From Autumnicola patrickiae (lineage in GTDB: Bacteria > Bacteroidota > Bacteroidia > Flavobacteriales > Flavobacteriaceae), in NCBI RefSeq assembly GCF_031846525.1, contig NZ_JAVRHM010000012.1:1-64000 (forward strand): DNA of 64,000 nucleotides, in the 5' to 3' direction. Below, piece by piece: positions 16,561-24,632 of the stretch. The notes beneath the pieces were generated by a model, which saw only the letters and a program-made list of their open reading frames with translations, ran no database searches and was not told where the DNA came from. Positions within the stretch are counted from its first letter, which is position 1. Every line of letters starts with the position of its first letter. The position numbers were made by a program, and so were the translations under genes.

Positions 16561-17913
16561 CTACTCTGCTTCTGGAGTCTTCATTTTAAATGATTCCATA
16601 AACTTGGTGGTGTAATTTCCTTCTATATAATCTGGCTCATCCATAAGCTGCCTGTGGAAAGGAATTGTGGTTTTAATGCCCTCTATTACAAACTCATCCA
16701 ATGCTCGTTTCATCTTATTTATCGCCTCTTCCCTGGTTTGGGCAGTGGTAATAAGCTTAGCAATCATGGAATCGTAGTTTGGCGGGATGGTATAGCCACT
16801 GTAAACGTGGGTATCTATCCTCACACCGTGTCCTCCCGGGGCATGCATATTAGTGATTTTACCAGGTGACGGACGGAAATTATGATATGGATCTTCTGCA
16901 TTAATCCTACATTCTATAGAATGCAACTGCGGGAAGTAATTTTTTCCTGAAATTGGCACTCCGGAAGCTACTAAAATCTGCTCTCGAATTAGGTCGTAAT
17001 CTATCACCTGTTCAGTAATTGGGTGCTCCACCTGGATACGGGTGTTCATTTCCATAAAGTAGAAATTGCGGTGCTTATCTACAAGAAATTCTACTGTTCC
17101 CGCGCCTTCGTACTTTATATATTCGGCTGCTTTTACAGCTGCCTCGCCCATTTTCTTTCTGAGCTTATCTGTCATAAACGGAGACGGAGTTTCCTCAGTT
17201 AATTTCTGATGACGTCTCTGGATAGAACAGTCCCTTTCGGAAAGGTGACAGGCTTTACCGCTGCTGTCTCCAACAACCTGAATCTCGATGTGTCGTGGCT
17301 CTTCAATGAGTTTTTCCATATACATCCCGTCATTTCCAAAAGAGGCCTCGGCTTCTTTACGTGCAGATTCCCATGCAGGTTCGAGATCTTCTGGTTTCCA
17401 GACGGCACGCATTCCTTTACCGCCACCTCCGGCAGTTGCCTTGAGCATTACCGGATATCCGATTTCTTCTGCAAGTTTCCTGCACTCTTTGAAATCCTTA
17501 ATGATCCCTTCAGAACCCGGGATGCAAGGTACACCAGCAGCTTTCATAGTCGCCTTTGCGGTAGCCTTATCTCCCATTTTGGCAATCATATCTGCAGAAG
17601 CACCAATGAATTTTATCTCGTGCTCTTCACAAATCTTGGAAAACTTGGCGTTTTCTGATAAAAATCCGTAACCCGGATGGATCGCATCTGCATTGGTAAT
17701 TTCTGCAGCGGCGATAATATTTGAAATTTTTAAATAAGATAAATTACTTGGGGGAGGGCCAATACAAACGGCTTCATCGGCAAATCTTACATGGAGACTC
17801 TCAGCATCTGCAGTAGAGTATACTGCCACTGTTTTAATTCCCATTTCTTTACACGTACGGAGAATCCTCAGAGCAATTTCTCCTCTATTGGCAATCAATA
17901 TTTTTTTGAACAT
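16561..17913 (-). CDS. accC: Acetyl-CoA carboxylase, biotin carboxylase subunit
   Basis: 450 aa. Carboxylates the biotin on AccB with bicarbonate and ATP, the first half of malonyl-CoA synthesis. Its motifs are FKKILIANRGEIALRILRTC at the start, HPGYGFLSEN, the ATP-grasp glycine loop KATAGGGGKGMRAVW near residue 160, ERDCSIQRRHQKLTEETPSP, EFLVDKHRNFYFMEMNTRIQ and the C-terminal RINAEDPYHNFRPSPG. Full length. It is 55 bp downstream of accB in the run pdxA-yceD-rpmF-fabH-accB-accC. Confidence 0.97.
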   Translation of the reverse strand: MFKKILIANRGEIALRILRTCKEMGIKTVAVYSTADAESLHVRFADEAVCIGPPPSNLSYLKISNIIAAAEITNADAIHPGYGFLSENAKFSKICEEHEIKFIGASADMIAKMGDKATAKATMKAAGVPCIPGSEGIIKDFKECRKLAEEIGYPVMLKATAGGGGKGMRAVWKPEDLEPAWESARKEAEASFGNDGMYMEKLIEEPRHIEIQVVGDSSGKACHLSERDCSIQRRHQKLTEETPSPFMTDKLRKKMGEAAVKAAEYIKYEGAGTVEFLVDKHRNFYFMEMNTRIQVEHPITEQVIDYDLIREQILVASGVPISGKNYFPQLHSIECRINAEDPYHNFRPSPGKITNMHAPGGHGVRIDTHVYSGYTIPPNYDSMIAKLITTAQTREEAINKMKRALDEFVIEGIKTTIPFHRQLMDEPDYIEGNYTTKFMESFKMKTPEAE

Positions 17914-17968
17914 ACCTATTGTTTTTTTCTTCTGAAGGAATATTTTTCTTCAGATAAATGGGCAGTAA

Positions 17969-18481
17969 TTATGATGGGTCTACTAAGAATAGTGGTTGAT
18001 CAAACTCTACAGGAGAGGAATCGTCTACTAATACTTTTACAATTTTCCCGGATACTTCGCTTTCGATTTCGTTGAAAAGTTTCATCGCTTCAATTACACA
18101 AAGTACGTCCCCTTCTTTAATACTATCGCCTACCTCAACAAAAACTGATTTGTCTGGTGAAGGTTTTCTATAGAAAGTTCCTATTATAGGTGACTTTACT
18201 GTAATATAATTCGAATTGTCTTCTGACGCTGATTCTTTTTTATCTGAAGAAGATGAACCGGACTGCGGTACGGCTTCGGGCGCAGGCGAAGGAGCATGTT
18301 GTTGTACCGGCATTTGCTGCGGCATTTGTCCTGCCATAGGCACCTGTTGCACTATAGTTTCCTTATCGTCTGAGCCACCGGTTTTAATAGTGATTTTCAC
18401 ATCTCCCGTTTCCAGTTTTACCTCACTGGCACCAGACTTGGCTACGAACTTTATCAGATTCTGAATTTCTTTTAAATCCAT
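17969..18481 (-). CDS. accB: Biotin carboxyl carrier protein of acetyl-CoA carboxylase
   Basis: 170 aa. The C-terminal 75 residues are a biotinyl domain with the modified lysine in VIEAMKLFNEIES; a Pro/Gln/Ser-rich flexible linker (about residues 45-90, MPQQMPVQQHAPSPAPE) joins it to an N-terminal helix typical of BCCPs (MDLKEIQNLIKFVAKSGASE). The protein shuttles carboxylated biotin between AccC and the carboxyltransferase, whose genes are not in this window. It lies 21 bp after fabH and 55 bp before accC, so it is clearly co-transcribed. Confidence 0.97.
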   Translation of the reverse strand: MDLKEIQNLIKFVAKSGASEVKLETGDVKITIKTGGSDDKETIVQQVPMAGQMPQQMPVQQHAPSPAPEAVPQSGSSSSDKKESASEDNSNYITVKSPIIGTFYRKPSPDKSVFVEVGDSIKEGDVLCVIEAMKLFNEIESEVSGKIVKVLVDDSSPVEFDQPLFLVDPS

Positions 18482-18502
18482 AATATTAAAGTGTTGGTTT
18501 TT

Positions 18503-19498
18503 TTAAGAATTATAAGCCCATTTAAGATAAGCTGCACCCCAGGTGAAGCCACCTCCAAATGAGGCAAAAATGAGGTTATCCCCCTTTTTAAAATTTTTCT
18601 CGTAATCGCTCAATAATAACGGCAACGTGGCTGAAGTGGTATTTCCATACCGCTGAATGTTCATAAGAACTTTCTCGTCTTCCAGATTCATTCTGCCGGC
18701 GGTAGCTCCAACTATACGTTTGTTTGCCTGGTGGGCTATGAGCCAGTTCACATCTTCATTAGTAAGATTGTTCTTTTTCATAATCTGTTCACTTACTGCC
18801 GCCATGTTGGATACTGCAAATTTAAACACTGTTTTACCATCCTGGCGTACGTAATGCAGTTTTTTCGCAACTGTTTCCTGGGTAGGAGGCATTAAAGATC
18901 CACCCGCTTCTATTCTAAGCGAATCCCTTCCTATAGAATCACTACGCAAGATTTCGTCCTGCAGACCAAGACCTTCATCATTGGGTTCCATTAATACTGC
19001 GCCGGCTCCATCTCCAAAGATAATACAGGTCGTTCTATCTGTATAATCAATAATGGAAGACATTTTATCTGCACCTATAACCAGTACTTTTTTATACCTG
19101 CCAGACTCGATATAAGCTGCACCCGTAGACATTGCATAAAGAAATCCTGAGCAGGCTGCCTGTATATCATAGGCAAAAGCATTAGTAGCTCCAATTTGCG
19201 TTGCAACGTGTACGCTGGTTGCCGCAACGGGTAAATCTGGTGTTGCGGTAGCTACCAGTACAAGATCTATTTCCTGCGGATCAAGATTTGTTTTTCTCAG
19301 CAGGTTTTTTGAAGCTTCTATAGCTAAAAACGAGGTTCCTTTATTAGGATCTTTTAAAATTCTACGTTCCTTAATTCCTGTTCTTGAGAATATCCACTCA
19401 TCGTTGGTATCCACCATTTCCTCCAACATCTTGTTGGTTAAAATATCGTCGGGAACATATGCACCCACAGCTGTAATCGCTGCTGTGATTTTATTCAT
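18503..19498 (-). CDS. fabH: 3-oxoacyl-ACP synthase III
   Basis: 331 aa from the ATG at 19,498 (MNKITAAITAVG); the frame is open further to 19,552 but that extension is not family-like. FabH condenses acetyl-CoA with malonyl-ACP to start fatty-acid chains. The triad is visible: cysteine in DIQAACSGFLYAMS, histidine in WLIAHQANKRI, asparagine in YGNTTSATLPLLL; the C-terminus LIFASFGGGFTWGAAYLKW is standard. It is followed by accB-accC, so the initiation enzyme and its malonyl-CoA supply are made together. Confidence 0.96.
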   Translation of the reverse strand: MNKITAAITAVGAYVPDDILTNKMLEEMVDTNDEWIFSRTGIKERRILKDPNKGTSFLAIEASKNLLRKTNLDPQEIDLVLVATATPDLPVAATSVHVATQIGATNAFAYDIQAACSGFLYAMSTGAAYIESGRYKKVLVIGADKMSSIIDYTDRTTCIIFGDGAGAVLMEPNDEGLGLQDEILRSDSIGRDSLRIEAGGSLMPPTQETVAKKLHYVRQDGKTVFKFAVSNMAAVSEQIMKKNNLTNEDVNWLIAHQANKRIVGATAGRMNLEDEKVLMNIQRYGNTTSATLPLLLSDYEKNFKKGDNLIFASFGGGFTWGAAYLKWAYNS

Positions 19499-19626
19499 AG
19501 AATCGATTTTAAAACACCAATGTGCATGCAACTGCACAAAAAAGCACATCAAAAGGAATGTACTAATTTTTCTTCTAAAAGTGGTGCAAATTAAGGTCTT
19601 TTTAGGACTTATTCAACTAAAAACAA

Positions 19627-19651
19627 AAAACTCCCACGGCGTGAGAGTTTT
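19627..19651 (-). terminator. Terminator-like hairpin between rpmF and fabH
   Basis: On the minus strand AAAACTCTCACGCCGTGGGAGTTTT, then TTTGTTTTT. It lies 26 bp after the rpmF stop and 130 bp before fabH, so the upstream part (yceD-rpmF) and fabH-accBC may be partly uncoupled, with fabH also having its own promoter. Confidence 0.7.
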
Positions 19652-19676
19652 CTTAATTTATTGAAGCTCTGAGACA

Positions 19677-19874
19677 TTAAGCCTCTACTTCTTCTGTATT
19701 GTCTATTAATACCTGACCACGGTAATATAATTTACCCTCGTGCCAGTGTGCTCTATGGTACAAATGTGCTTCGCCTGTTGTAGGATCGGTAGCTATTTTT
19801 GGTACCGAGGCCTTATAATGTGTCCTTCTTTTATCTCTTCTGGTTTTAGAGATTTTTCTCTTTGGATGTGCCAT
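19677..19874 (-). CDS. rpmF: 50S ribosomal protein L32
   Basis: 65 aa. The N-terminus MAHPKRKISKTRRDKRRTH is the L32 signature, and the length is standard. The zinc-ribbon cysteines of many L32 proteins are absent (no Cys at all), so this is the zinc-independent form. It is 13 bp after yceD and upstream of fabH; the yceD-rpmF-fabH order is widely conserved in bacteria. Confidence 0.97.
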   Translation of the reverse strand: MAHPKRKISKTRRDKRRTHYKASVPKIATDPTTGEAHLYHRAHWHEGKLYYRGQVLIDNTEEVEA

Positions 19875-19887
19875 GGCTTGCTATTAT

Positions 19888-20421
19888 TTAATCGTTTAGT
19901 AAATTCTTAAGTTTATCCCATCGAGGATCTATATCCTCCTCATTATTTTTTTCTTTCTTATCGATGCTAAGTTCTTCCAGTTTATCCAGCACGTCAGATT
20001 TTAAAGTTCCGTCTTCTACCCCGGGATGTATCCTTTTAAATGGCAGAGACAGCACTATAAGCTCATAGATATATTGTTGTACGTTTACCTCATACTCACC
20101 ATGCGGAATAATAAGTAGATCCTCATCTTCATCACTATACTCATCCCCGAATTTAACAACCAGAAACAGACTGCTGTCTATTGGCTGATCGTAAGGCTCG
20201 TTTGTAATGTCGCAATCTACATTTACCGTTCCTGAAGCTCTAAAAGTAAGCTCCATCATGGTTGTCTTTTTTTCAAACAGCAGGTCGATTTTTACATCGA
20301 CACTATTAAACTCGTCGTACTCAAAATGATCAAAGAACTCGTTATCAATATCGTACTCAAACTGGTGCTTCCCTAGCTTTAATCCCACAAAAGGGATTGT
20401 ATATGCTGCTAATCTCCTCAT
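19888..20421 (-). CDS. YceD / DUF177 family protein
   Basis: 177 aa from the ATG at 20,421 (MRRLAAYTIPFVGLKLG); a TTG 48 bp upstream only adds a non-conserved tail. The DUF177 (YceD) domain is recognised by the acidic central part with VNVDCDITNEPYDQPI, followed by an acidic stretch, and the C-terminal DPRWDKLKNLLND signature. YceD homologues are encoded just ahead of rpmF in most bacteria and are implicated in 23S rRNA accumulation; the exact role is not settled. It sits 13 bp upstream of rpmF and 67 bp after pdxA. Confidence 0.9.
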   Translation of the reverse strand: MRRLAAYTIPFVGLKLGKHQFEYDIDNEFFDHFEYDEFNSVDVKIDLLFEKKTTMMELTFRASGTVNVDCDITNEPYDQPIDSSLFLVVKFGDEYSDEDEDLLIIPHGEYEVNVQQYIYELIVLSLPFKRIHPGVEDGTLKSDVLDKLEELSIDKKEKNNEEDIDPRWDKLKNLLND

Positions 20422-20488
20422 CTCATACTCAGTTTCGAGCCCCAGGCCCTTAGGCTTAGGCGGCTGCAAAGATAGAAAATATAATTAA

Positions 20489-21565
20489 TTAATTATCTTT
20501 TGTGAACAATTTTTTGTTAGTATCTTTTCTACCCTGCTTCTTTAAAGCATTTTTTGTTAGTTTCCTGTATTCCTTTCTACATTTATAAATTTCAATCGCT
20601 TTAAATACAGCTTCTTTAAAGGAACTTATGTTGGCAGAATTGGTACCGGCAATTTCAAAAGCTGTTCCATGATCTGGTGATGTTCTTACTTTACTCAGGC
20701 CAGCCGTAAAATTCACTCCGTTTCCAAAAGACAGGGTTTTAAAAGGAATAAGACCTTGGTCGTGGTAAGAAGCAATTACCGCATCAAAATTTTTATAATT
20801 CTTGGAACCAAAAAAGCTATCTGCAGAATATGGCCCGTAAACAAGTTTTCCTTTCTCCCTAATCTTGTGCAAAGTAGGTTTTAGAATTTCTTCATCTTCC
20901 TTACCTATCACTCCGTTATCACCACTATGAGGATTGATGCCTAAAACGGCAATTTTCGGCTTCTGAATCCTGAAATCCTGTTTAAGGGTTTCGTGGATAA
21001 TATCAATTTTCTTCTGAATTAATTCCGGGGTAATTACACTGGCGATATCTTTTAACGCGACGTGATCTGTAAGTAACCCAATTTTAAGGGAATCGGTTAT
21101 CATAAACATTAGACTTTCCCCTTCAAGTTCCCTTGCTAAATAATCTGTATGCCCTGGAAAGTTAAAGTTTTCGCTCTGAATACTGCTTTTATTTATGGGA
21201 GCAGTAACCAAAACATCTATATCATCATTCTTTAAAGCAGCTGTAGCAACCTCCAGAGAAAGAAATGCAAACTTTCCAACTTCCGTGTCTTCTTCGCCAA
21301 AATTGATATTCACATTCTCCTTCCAAACGTTCATTACATTAATTTTCCCGTCTATTGCTTTGGAAGGATCATCTATTCCCTGGAAATTAAAGGATAGTTT
21401 GTACTGCTTCTTCAAAAAAGAAATGACTTTTGCTGAAGCGAAAATAATAGGGGTACAGAAATCCAGCATACGGGAATCGTCAAAAGTTTTAAGTACAATC
21501 TCACTACCGATTCCATTCAAATCTCCTATACTAATTCCTAATTTTATCTTTTGAACCTGTTTCAT
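20489..21565 (-). CDS. pdxA: 4-hydroxythreonine-4-phosphate dehydrogenase
   Basis: 358 aa. NAD-dependent, metal-requiring enzyme of the DXP-dependent vitamin B6 pathway. Motifs include GISIGDLNGIGSEIVLK at the start, TAPINKSSIQSENFNFPGHT in the middle, the metal histidine segment MITDSLKIGLLTDHVAL, NPHSGDNGVIGKEDEE and the ligand histidine in ASYHDQGLIPFK. C-terminal GTAFEIAGTNSAN is also typical. The last 40 residues are lysine-rich. It is divergent from ribE with 61 bp between start codons, so two cofactor-synthesis genes share a promoter region. Confidence 0.95.
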   Translation of the reverse strand: MKQVQKIKLGISIGDLNGIGSEIVLKTFDDSRMLDFCTPIIFASAKVISFLKKQYKLSFNFQGIDDPSKAIDGKINVMNVWKENVNINFGEEDTEVGKFAFLSLEVATAALKNDDIDVLVTAPINKSSIQSENFNFPGHTDYLARELEGESLMFMITDSLKIGLLTDHVALKDIASVITPELIQKKIDIIHETLKQDFRIQKPKIAVLGINPHSGDNGVIGKEDEEILKPTLHKIREKGKLVYGPYSADSFFGSKNYKNFDAVIASYHDQGLIPFKTLSFGNGVNFTAGLSKVRTSPDHGTAFEIAGTNSANISSFKEAVFKAIEIYKCRKEYRKLTKNALKKQGRKDTNKKLFTKDN

Positions 21566-21626
21566 AAAATTCCCGATATTTTATTTCTATTTTTACAACA
21601 CAAATGTAACTAATATAATACAATCC

Positions 21627-22214
21627 ATGTTCACGGGGATCATTGAAGAAGTGGGGGAAATCACTTCACTAAAGAAAGAAGAAGAGAATTTACACATTAA
21701 AGTAAAGGCTAAATTCACTCCCGAGCTTAAGATTGATCAAAGTGTAGCCCACAATGGAGTGTGTCTTACGGTAGTTTCTATTGAAGAGGATACTTACAGT
21801 GTAACTGCAATAAAGGAAACTCTTAAAAAGACTAATTTCGGAAATCTTAAAAAAGGAAATCTCGTTAACCTGGAACGTGGAATGAAACTTGGCGACAGGC
21901 TGGACGGCCATATCGTGCAGGGACATGTAGATCAAACTGCAATTTGTACAAAAACTGAAGAAGCGGGAGGTAGCTGGAATTTTACTTTTCAATATGATTC
22001 AGGACTGCAAAATATAACCATCGAGAAAGGATCTATTACAATAAACGGGGTAAGTCTTACGGTAGTAAATTCAGAAAAGGACAGCTTTAGTGTTTCAATT
22101 ATACCTTATACTTACAACCATACCACATTTAAAGATTTAAAAAAAGGTGATAAGGTTAATCTGGAATTTGATGTAATAGGAAAGTATGTAAAACGGATAA
22201 ACGAATTACGCTAA
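21627..22214 (+). CDS. ribE: Riboflavin synthase, alpha subunit
   Basis: 195 aa. Dismutates two molecules of 6,7-dimethyl-8-ribityllumazine into riboflavin. It is made of two similar lumazine-binding repeats: the first starts MFTGIIEEVGEI and has HNGVCLTVVS, the second starts near residue 98 (GHVDQTA) and has INGVSLTVVNS. Complete and of normal length. Its stop overlaps by 4 bp the stop of the convergent small secreted protein. No FMN riboswitch is visible; the 61-bp upstream gap is too short for one. Confidence 0.95.
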   Translation: MFTGIIEEVGEITSLKKEEENLHIKVKAKFTPELKIDQSVAHNGVCLTVVSIEEDTYSVTAIKETLKKTNFGNLKKGNLVNLERGMKLGDRLDGHIVQGHVDQTAICTKTEEAGGSWNFTFQYDSGLQNITIEKGSITINGVSLTVVNSEKDSFSVSIIPYTYNHTTFKDLKKGDKVNLEFDVIGKYVKRINELR

Positions 22215-22474
22215 TCTTCTTTTTTCTTCCGAAGATGATAACCACCCAGTAGAAGTCCTGAAGCAATTAATGCTGAAATCCCGAAATCTATAGGTAGACC
22301 CGGTGGTGGTGGCACCCCTGGCGTACATTCCCTTGACGGAATGCATTCGCCTCCTTCGCCACAAGGTCTGTATCCCGTATTACATTGAGAAAATCCCTGA
22401 ATTCCGAAAAAAAACAATACGGTACATAGAAGGAAAGTCCGCATCTTTTTAAACTGTTTATTTCTCTTTATCAT
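22211..22474 (-). CDS. Small secreted protein with PID-CTERM-like tail
   Basis: 87 aa (77 if the ATG at 22,444 is used). An N-terminal signal peptide (FLLCTVLFFFGIQGFSQ) is followed by a short cysteine-bearing loop (CNTGYRPCGEGGEC, four to five Cys) and a proline stretch GVPPPPGLPID. The C-terminus is a single hydrophobic helix with a positively charged end (LIASGLLLGGYHLRKKKED). The PID + helix + basic tail layout resembles the PID-CTERM sorting signal described for Bacteroidota, here with a tiny mature part. Partner enzyme and function are unknown. Convergent with ribE. Confidence 0.65.
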   Translation of the reverse strand: MIKRNKQFKKMRTFLLCTVLFFFGIQGFSQCNTGYRPCGEGGECIPSRECTPGVPPPPGLPIDFGISALIASGLLLGGYHLRKKKED

Positions 22475-22812
22475 AAATCTTCAAAAACCTAATTGCAATA
22501 TTACGCAATAAAACAATTTTAATCAGTCTTATTACGGTAAACGGGAGTTAAAATGCGCAACTAATCTTCTCTTTCTCATAAATATAAAGAAGTTTCGCAC
22601 ATTTTTTTATCCTAATAAGATTCGCGAAATAAGATCATTTTTTAATTCAAAATTAAATAAATCTCAACTTTCGACAAGTTAGTGGTTACTTGCAAGGTTT
22701 AGGCCAAAGCCTTAAACTCGCCAGTAAACTTGCGAAGAGCATTAGCACGCAACCGATTGCTATTATTATATTTTCCTTTATCTTAACACCCTCAATACAA
22801 AATATACAATCA
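22475..22812. other. Intergenic region upstream of the GH43 gene
   Basis: 338 bp. The left part, AT-rich, serves the small secreted protein on the minus strand. An inverted repeat GTTTAGGC / GCCTTAAAC lies at about 22,698-22,720, and the LacI-type operator at 22,748-22,761. The plus-strand frame is open through here from 22,690, but the operator and the later signal peptide argue that this stretch is not translated. Confidence 0.7.
22748..22761. promoter_or_regulatory. LacI-type operator upstream of GH43
   Basis: CGCAACCGATTGCT: the same palindromic core (GCAACCGATTGC) as at 27,896 and 52,523. A -7-like TATATTTT follows at 22,767-22,774, so the site would cover the -33 region; a repressor bound here would block the promoter. 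Confidence 0.75.
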
Positions 22813-24489
22813 ATGACTTCAAAAGGTTTTCTCTTTGTTTTTGCTTTATGCCTTGGGTTTTTACCGGCACAATCCCAGCAACAAGATTATTTTCAGAATC
22901 CAATTTTGGCTGGATGGTATCCCGATCCTGCAATAACAGATGATGGTAACGGAAATTTCTACATGGTTCATTCCACCTTCGCTTTTTATCCGGGAATCCC
23001 GGTCTTCCACAGCACCGATCTTGTGAACTGGAAGCAGGTAGGAAATGTCATTGACAGGCCAGATCAAGTAGATCTTGAAGGTTTTGGGACTTCCCGGGCT
23101 ATTTTCGCACCTGATATTAGTTACGACAACGGAACCTTTTATCTCACCTGTACAGTTGTGGACGGGAAAGGGAATTTTGTAATGACTGCCGAAGATCCTG
23201 CGGGTCCCTGGAGCGATCCAGTTTGGTTGCCTGAAGTGTTGGGAATAGATCCCGGATTGTTCTTTGACGAAGAAAAATCTTATATAGTCTACAATAGCGA
23301 CCCTCCAAATAACGAATCCTTATACGATGGTCACCGCACCATAAGGATGATGGAATTTGATAAAGAAAACCTGAAGACGGTAGGTGAGAATCGTATTCTT
23401 GTTAATGGCGGAGTGGATATTTCGACCAAACCGGTTTGGGCTGAAGGTCCCAGGATCTATAAGTTGAATGGCTATTATTACCTGATGACTGCAGAAGGTG
23501 GAACAGCAGTGAACCATTCTGAAATGATCTACAGAAACCGGGATATTGATGACGAGTTCGTTCCTTATGAAGAAAATCCAATTCTTACCCAAAGACATCT
23601 CGACCCAAACCGTGATAATCCAATAACTTCAGCGGGACATGCAGATATTGTGCAGCATCCAAACGGAGACTGGTATGGTATTTTTCTAGCCGTTCGTCCT
23701 TATGAGGGAGATTTCTACAATACCGGAAGAGAAACTTTTATGACCCCTGTAAAATGGGAAAATGACTGGCCAATTTTTGATTTGGGCGGAGAGGAGATCA
23801 AGTATGAATATCCGCTTCCGGAAGGGGTAATCATTAATGAAGATCTTTTTCCGCTGAACGGTAATTTTGAGTTTCAAAAAGACTTTAATGAAAAAGAACT
23901 GGACCTTCACTGGCTGTTTCTTCGGAATCCTAAAGAGAAATGGTATGATCTAAATGAGCGGGATGGTTACCTTGTAATGAAGACCAGATCCGAAACCGTT
24001 TCGGGTACTTCAAATCCAAGTTTTATTGCACACCGTCAGCAGCATTTAAAAGGAGATGCTTCAGTTTCCATGGAATTTGAAACCAAACGTTCTAATGAAA
24101 AAGCAGGATTAATTGCATTTCAGAATGAAACCCATTTTTATTTTATAGCAAAGTCGTATGAAGGTAATTCTCCTGTAGTGCAACTTTTCAAAGGAAATCG
24201 AAACGGAGATGAGCTACTGGCAAGTGAGAAACTTTCCTCTACCGGAAAAGGAATTGAATTTAAGGTGGAATTTGATGAGAACAAGTATAGGTTTTATCAT
24301 AAGACCACATCTGACTGGAAGAACCTAGGTGGCGATCTTGATGTAAAATACTTAAGTACCAGGGTAGCCGGTGGATTTGTAGGTGCCAATTTTGGGATGT
24401 ACTCCACTTCTAGCGGTGAAAATTCCCAGAATAAAGCTGCTTTCGACTGGTTTAAGTATTCCGGAGAAGATGAAGTTTATAAAAAATAG
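22813..24489 (+). CDS. Glycoside hydrolase family 43, likely beta-xylosidase
   Basis: 558 aa from the ATG at 22,813, which gives a clean signal peptide (MTSKGFLFVFALCLGFLPAQSQ). The GH43 five-bladed propeller occupies about residues 25-350 with the three acids in place: base Asp38 in WYPDPA, Asp146 in GIDPGLFF and acid Glu211 in WAEGPR. A C-terminal beta-sandwich (about 360-558), as in two-domain beta-xylosidases, includes FIAHRQQHLKGDASVSMEF. Expected role: releasing xylose (or arabinose) from xylo-oligosaccharides, probably in the periplasm. It is a single gene under a LacI-type operator. Confidence 0.9.
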   Translation: MTSKGFLFVFALCLGFLPAQSQQQDYFQNPILAGWYPDPAITDDGNGNFYMVHSTFAFYPGIPVFHSTDLVNWKQVGNVIDRPDQVDLEGFGTSRAIFAPDISYDNGTFYLTCTVVDGKGNFVMTAEDPAGPWSDPVWLPEVLGIDPGLFFDEEKSYIVYNSDPPNNESLYDGHRTIRMMEFDKENLKTVGENRILVNGGVDISTKPVWAEGPRIYKLNGYYYLMTAEGGTAVNHSEMIYRNRDIDDEFVPYEENPILTQRHLDPNRDNPITSAGHADIVQHPNGDWYGIFLAVRPYEGDFYNTGRETFMTPVKWENDWPIFDLGGEEIKYEYPLPEGVIINEDLFPLNGNFEFQKDFNEKELDLHWLFLRNPKEKWYDLNERDGYLVMKTRSETVSGTSNPSFIAHRQQHLKGDASVSMEFETKRSNEKAGLIAFQNETHFYFIAKSYEGNSPVVQLFKGNRNGDELLASEKLSSTGKGIEFKVEFDENKYRFYHKTTSDWKNLGGDLDVKYLSTRVAGGFVGANFGMYSTSSGENSQNKAAFDWFKYSGEDEVYKK

Positions 24490-24506
24490 ACTCCGGTAAA
24501 AGAAAA

Positions 24507-24610
24507 AGGTGATCTAAGCCTGACCAAATTTTCTGCTATTCAGAGTTTAACTGATTTTTTTCAGCTTAAGCGCTTTCTGCAGCACGAAAATTGCCATTTT
24601 TAGATCACCT
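24507..24610. repeat. Element with inverted-repeat ends holding a copy of the dispersed motif
   Basis: AGGTGATCTA (24,507-24,516) is exactly inverted as TAGATCACCT (24,601-24,610). Inside, minus strand, lies AAAAATGGCAATTTTCGTGC (24,582-24,601), the dispersed motif in the variant seen at 35,986 and 36,168, followed by CTTAAGCTGAAAA as in the 16-kb array. It separates convergent genes and could also act as a terminator. Confidence 0.65.
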
Positions 24611-24632
24611 CTCTTTTTAATTCAGAAGACAT

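Noticed and set aside
22690..22812. N-terminal extension of the GH43 gene
   Set aside because: It contains the LacI-type operator and would bury the signal peptide; the ATG at 22,813 gives a normal secreted protein.
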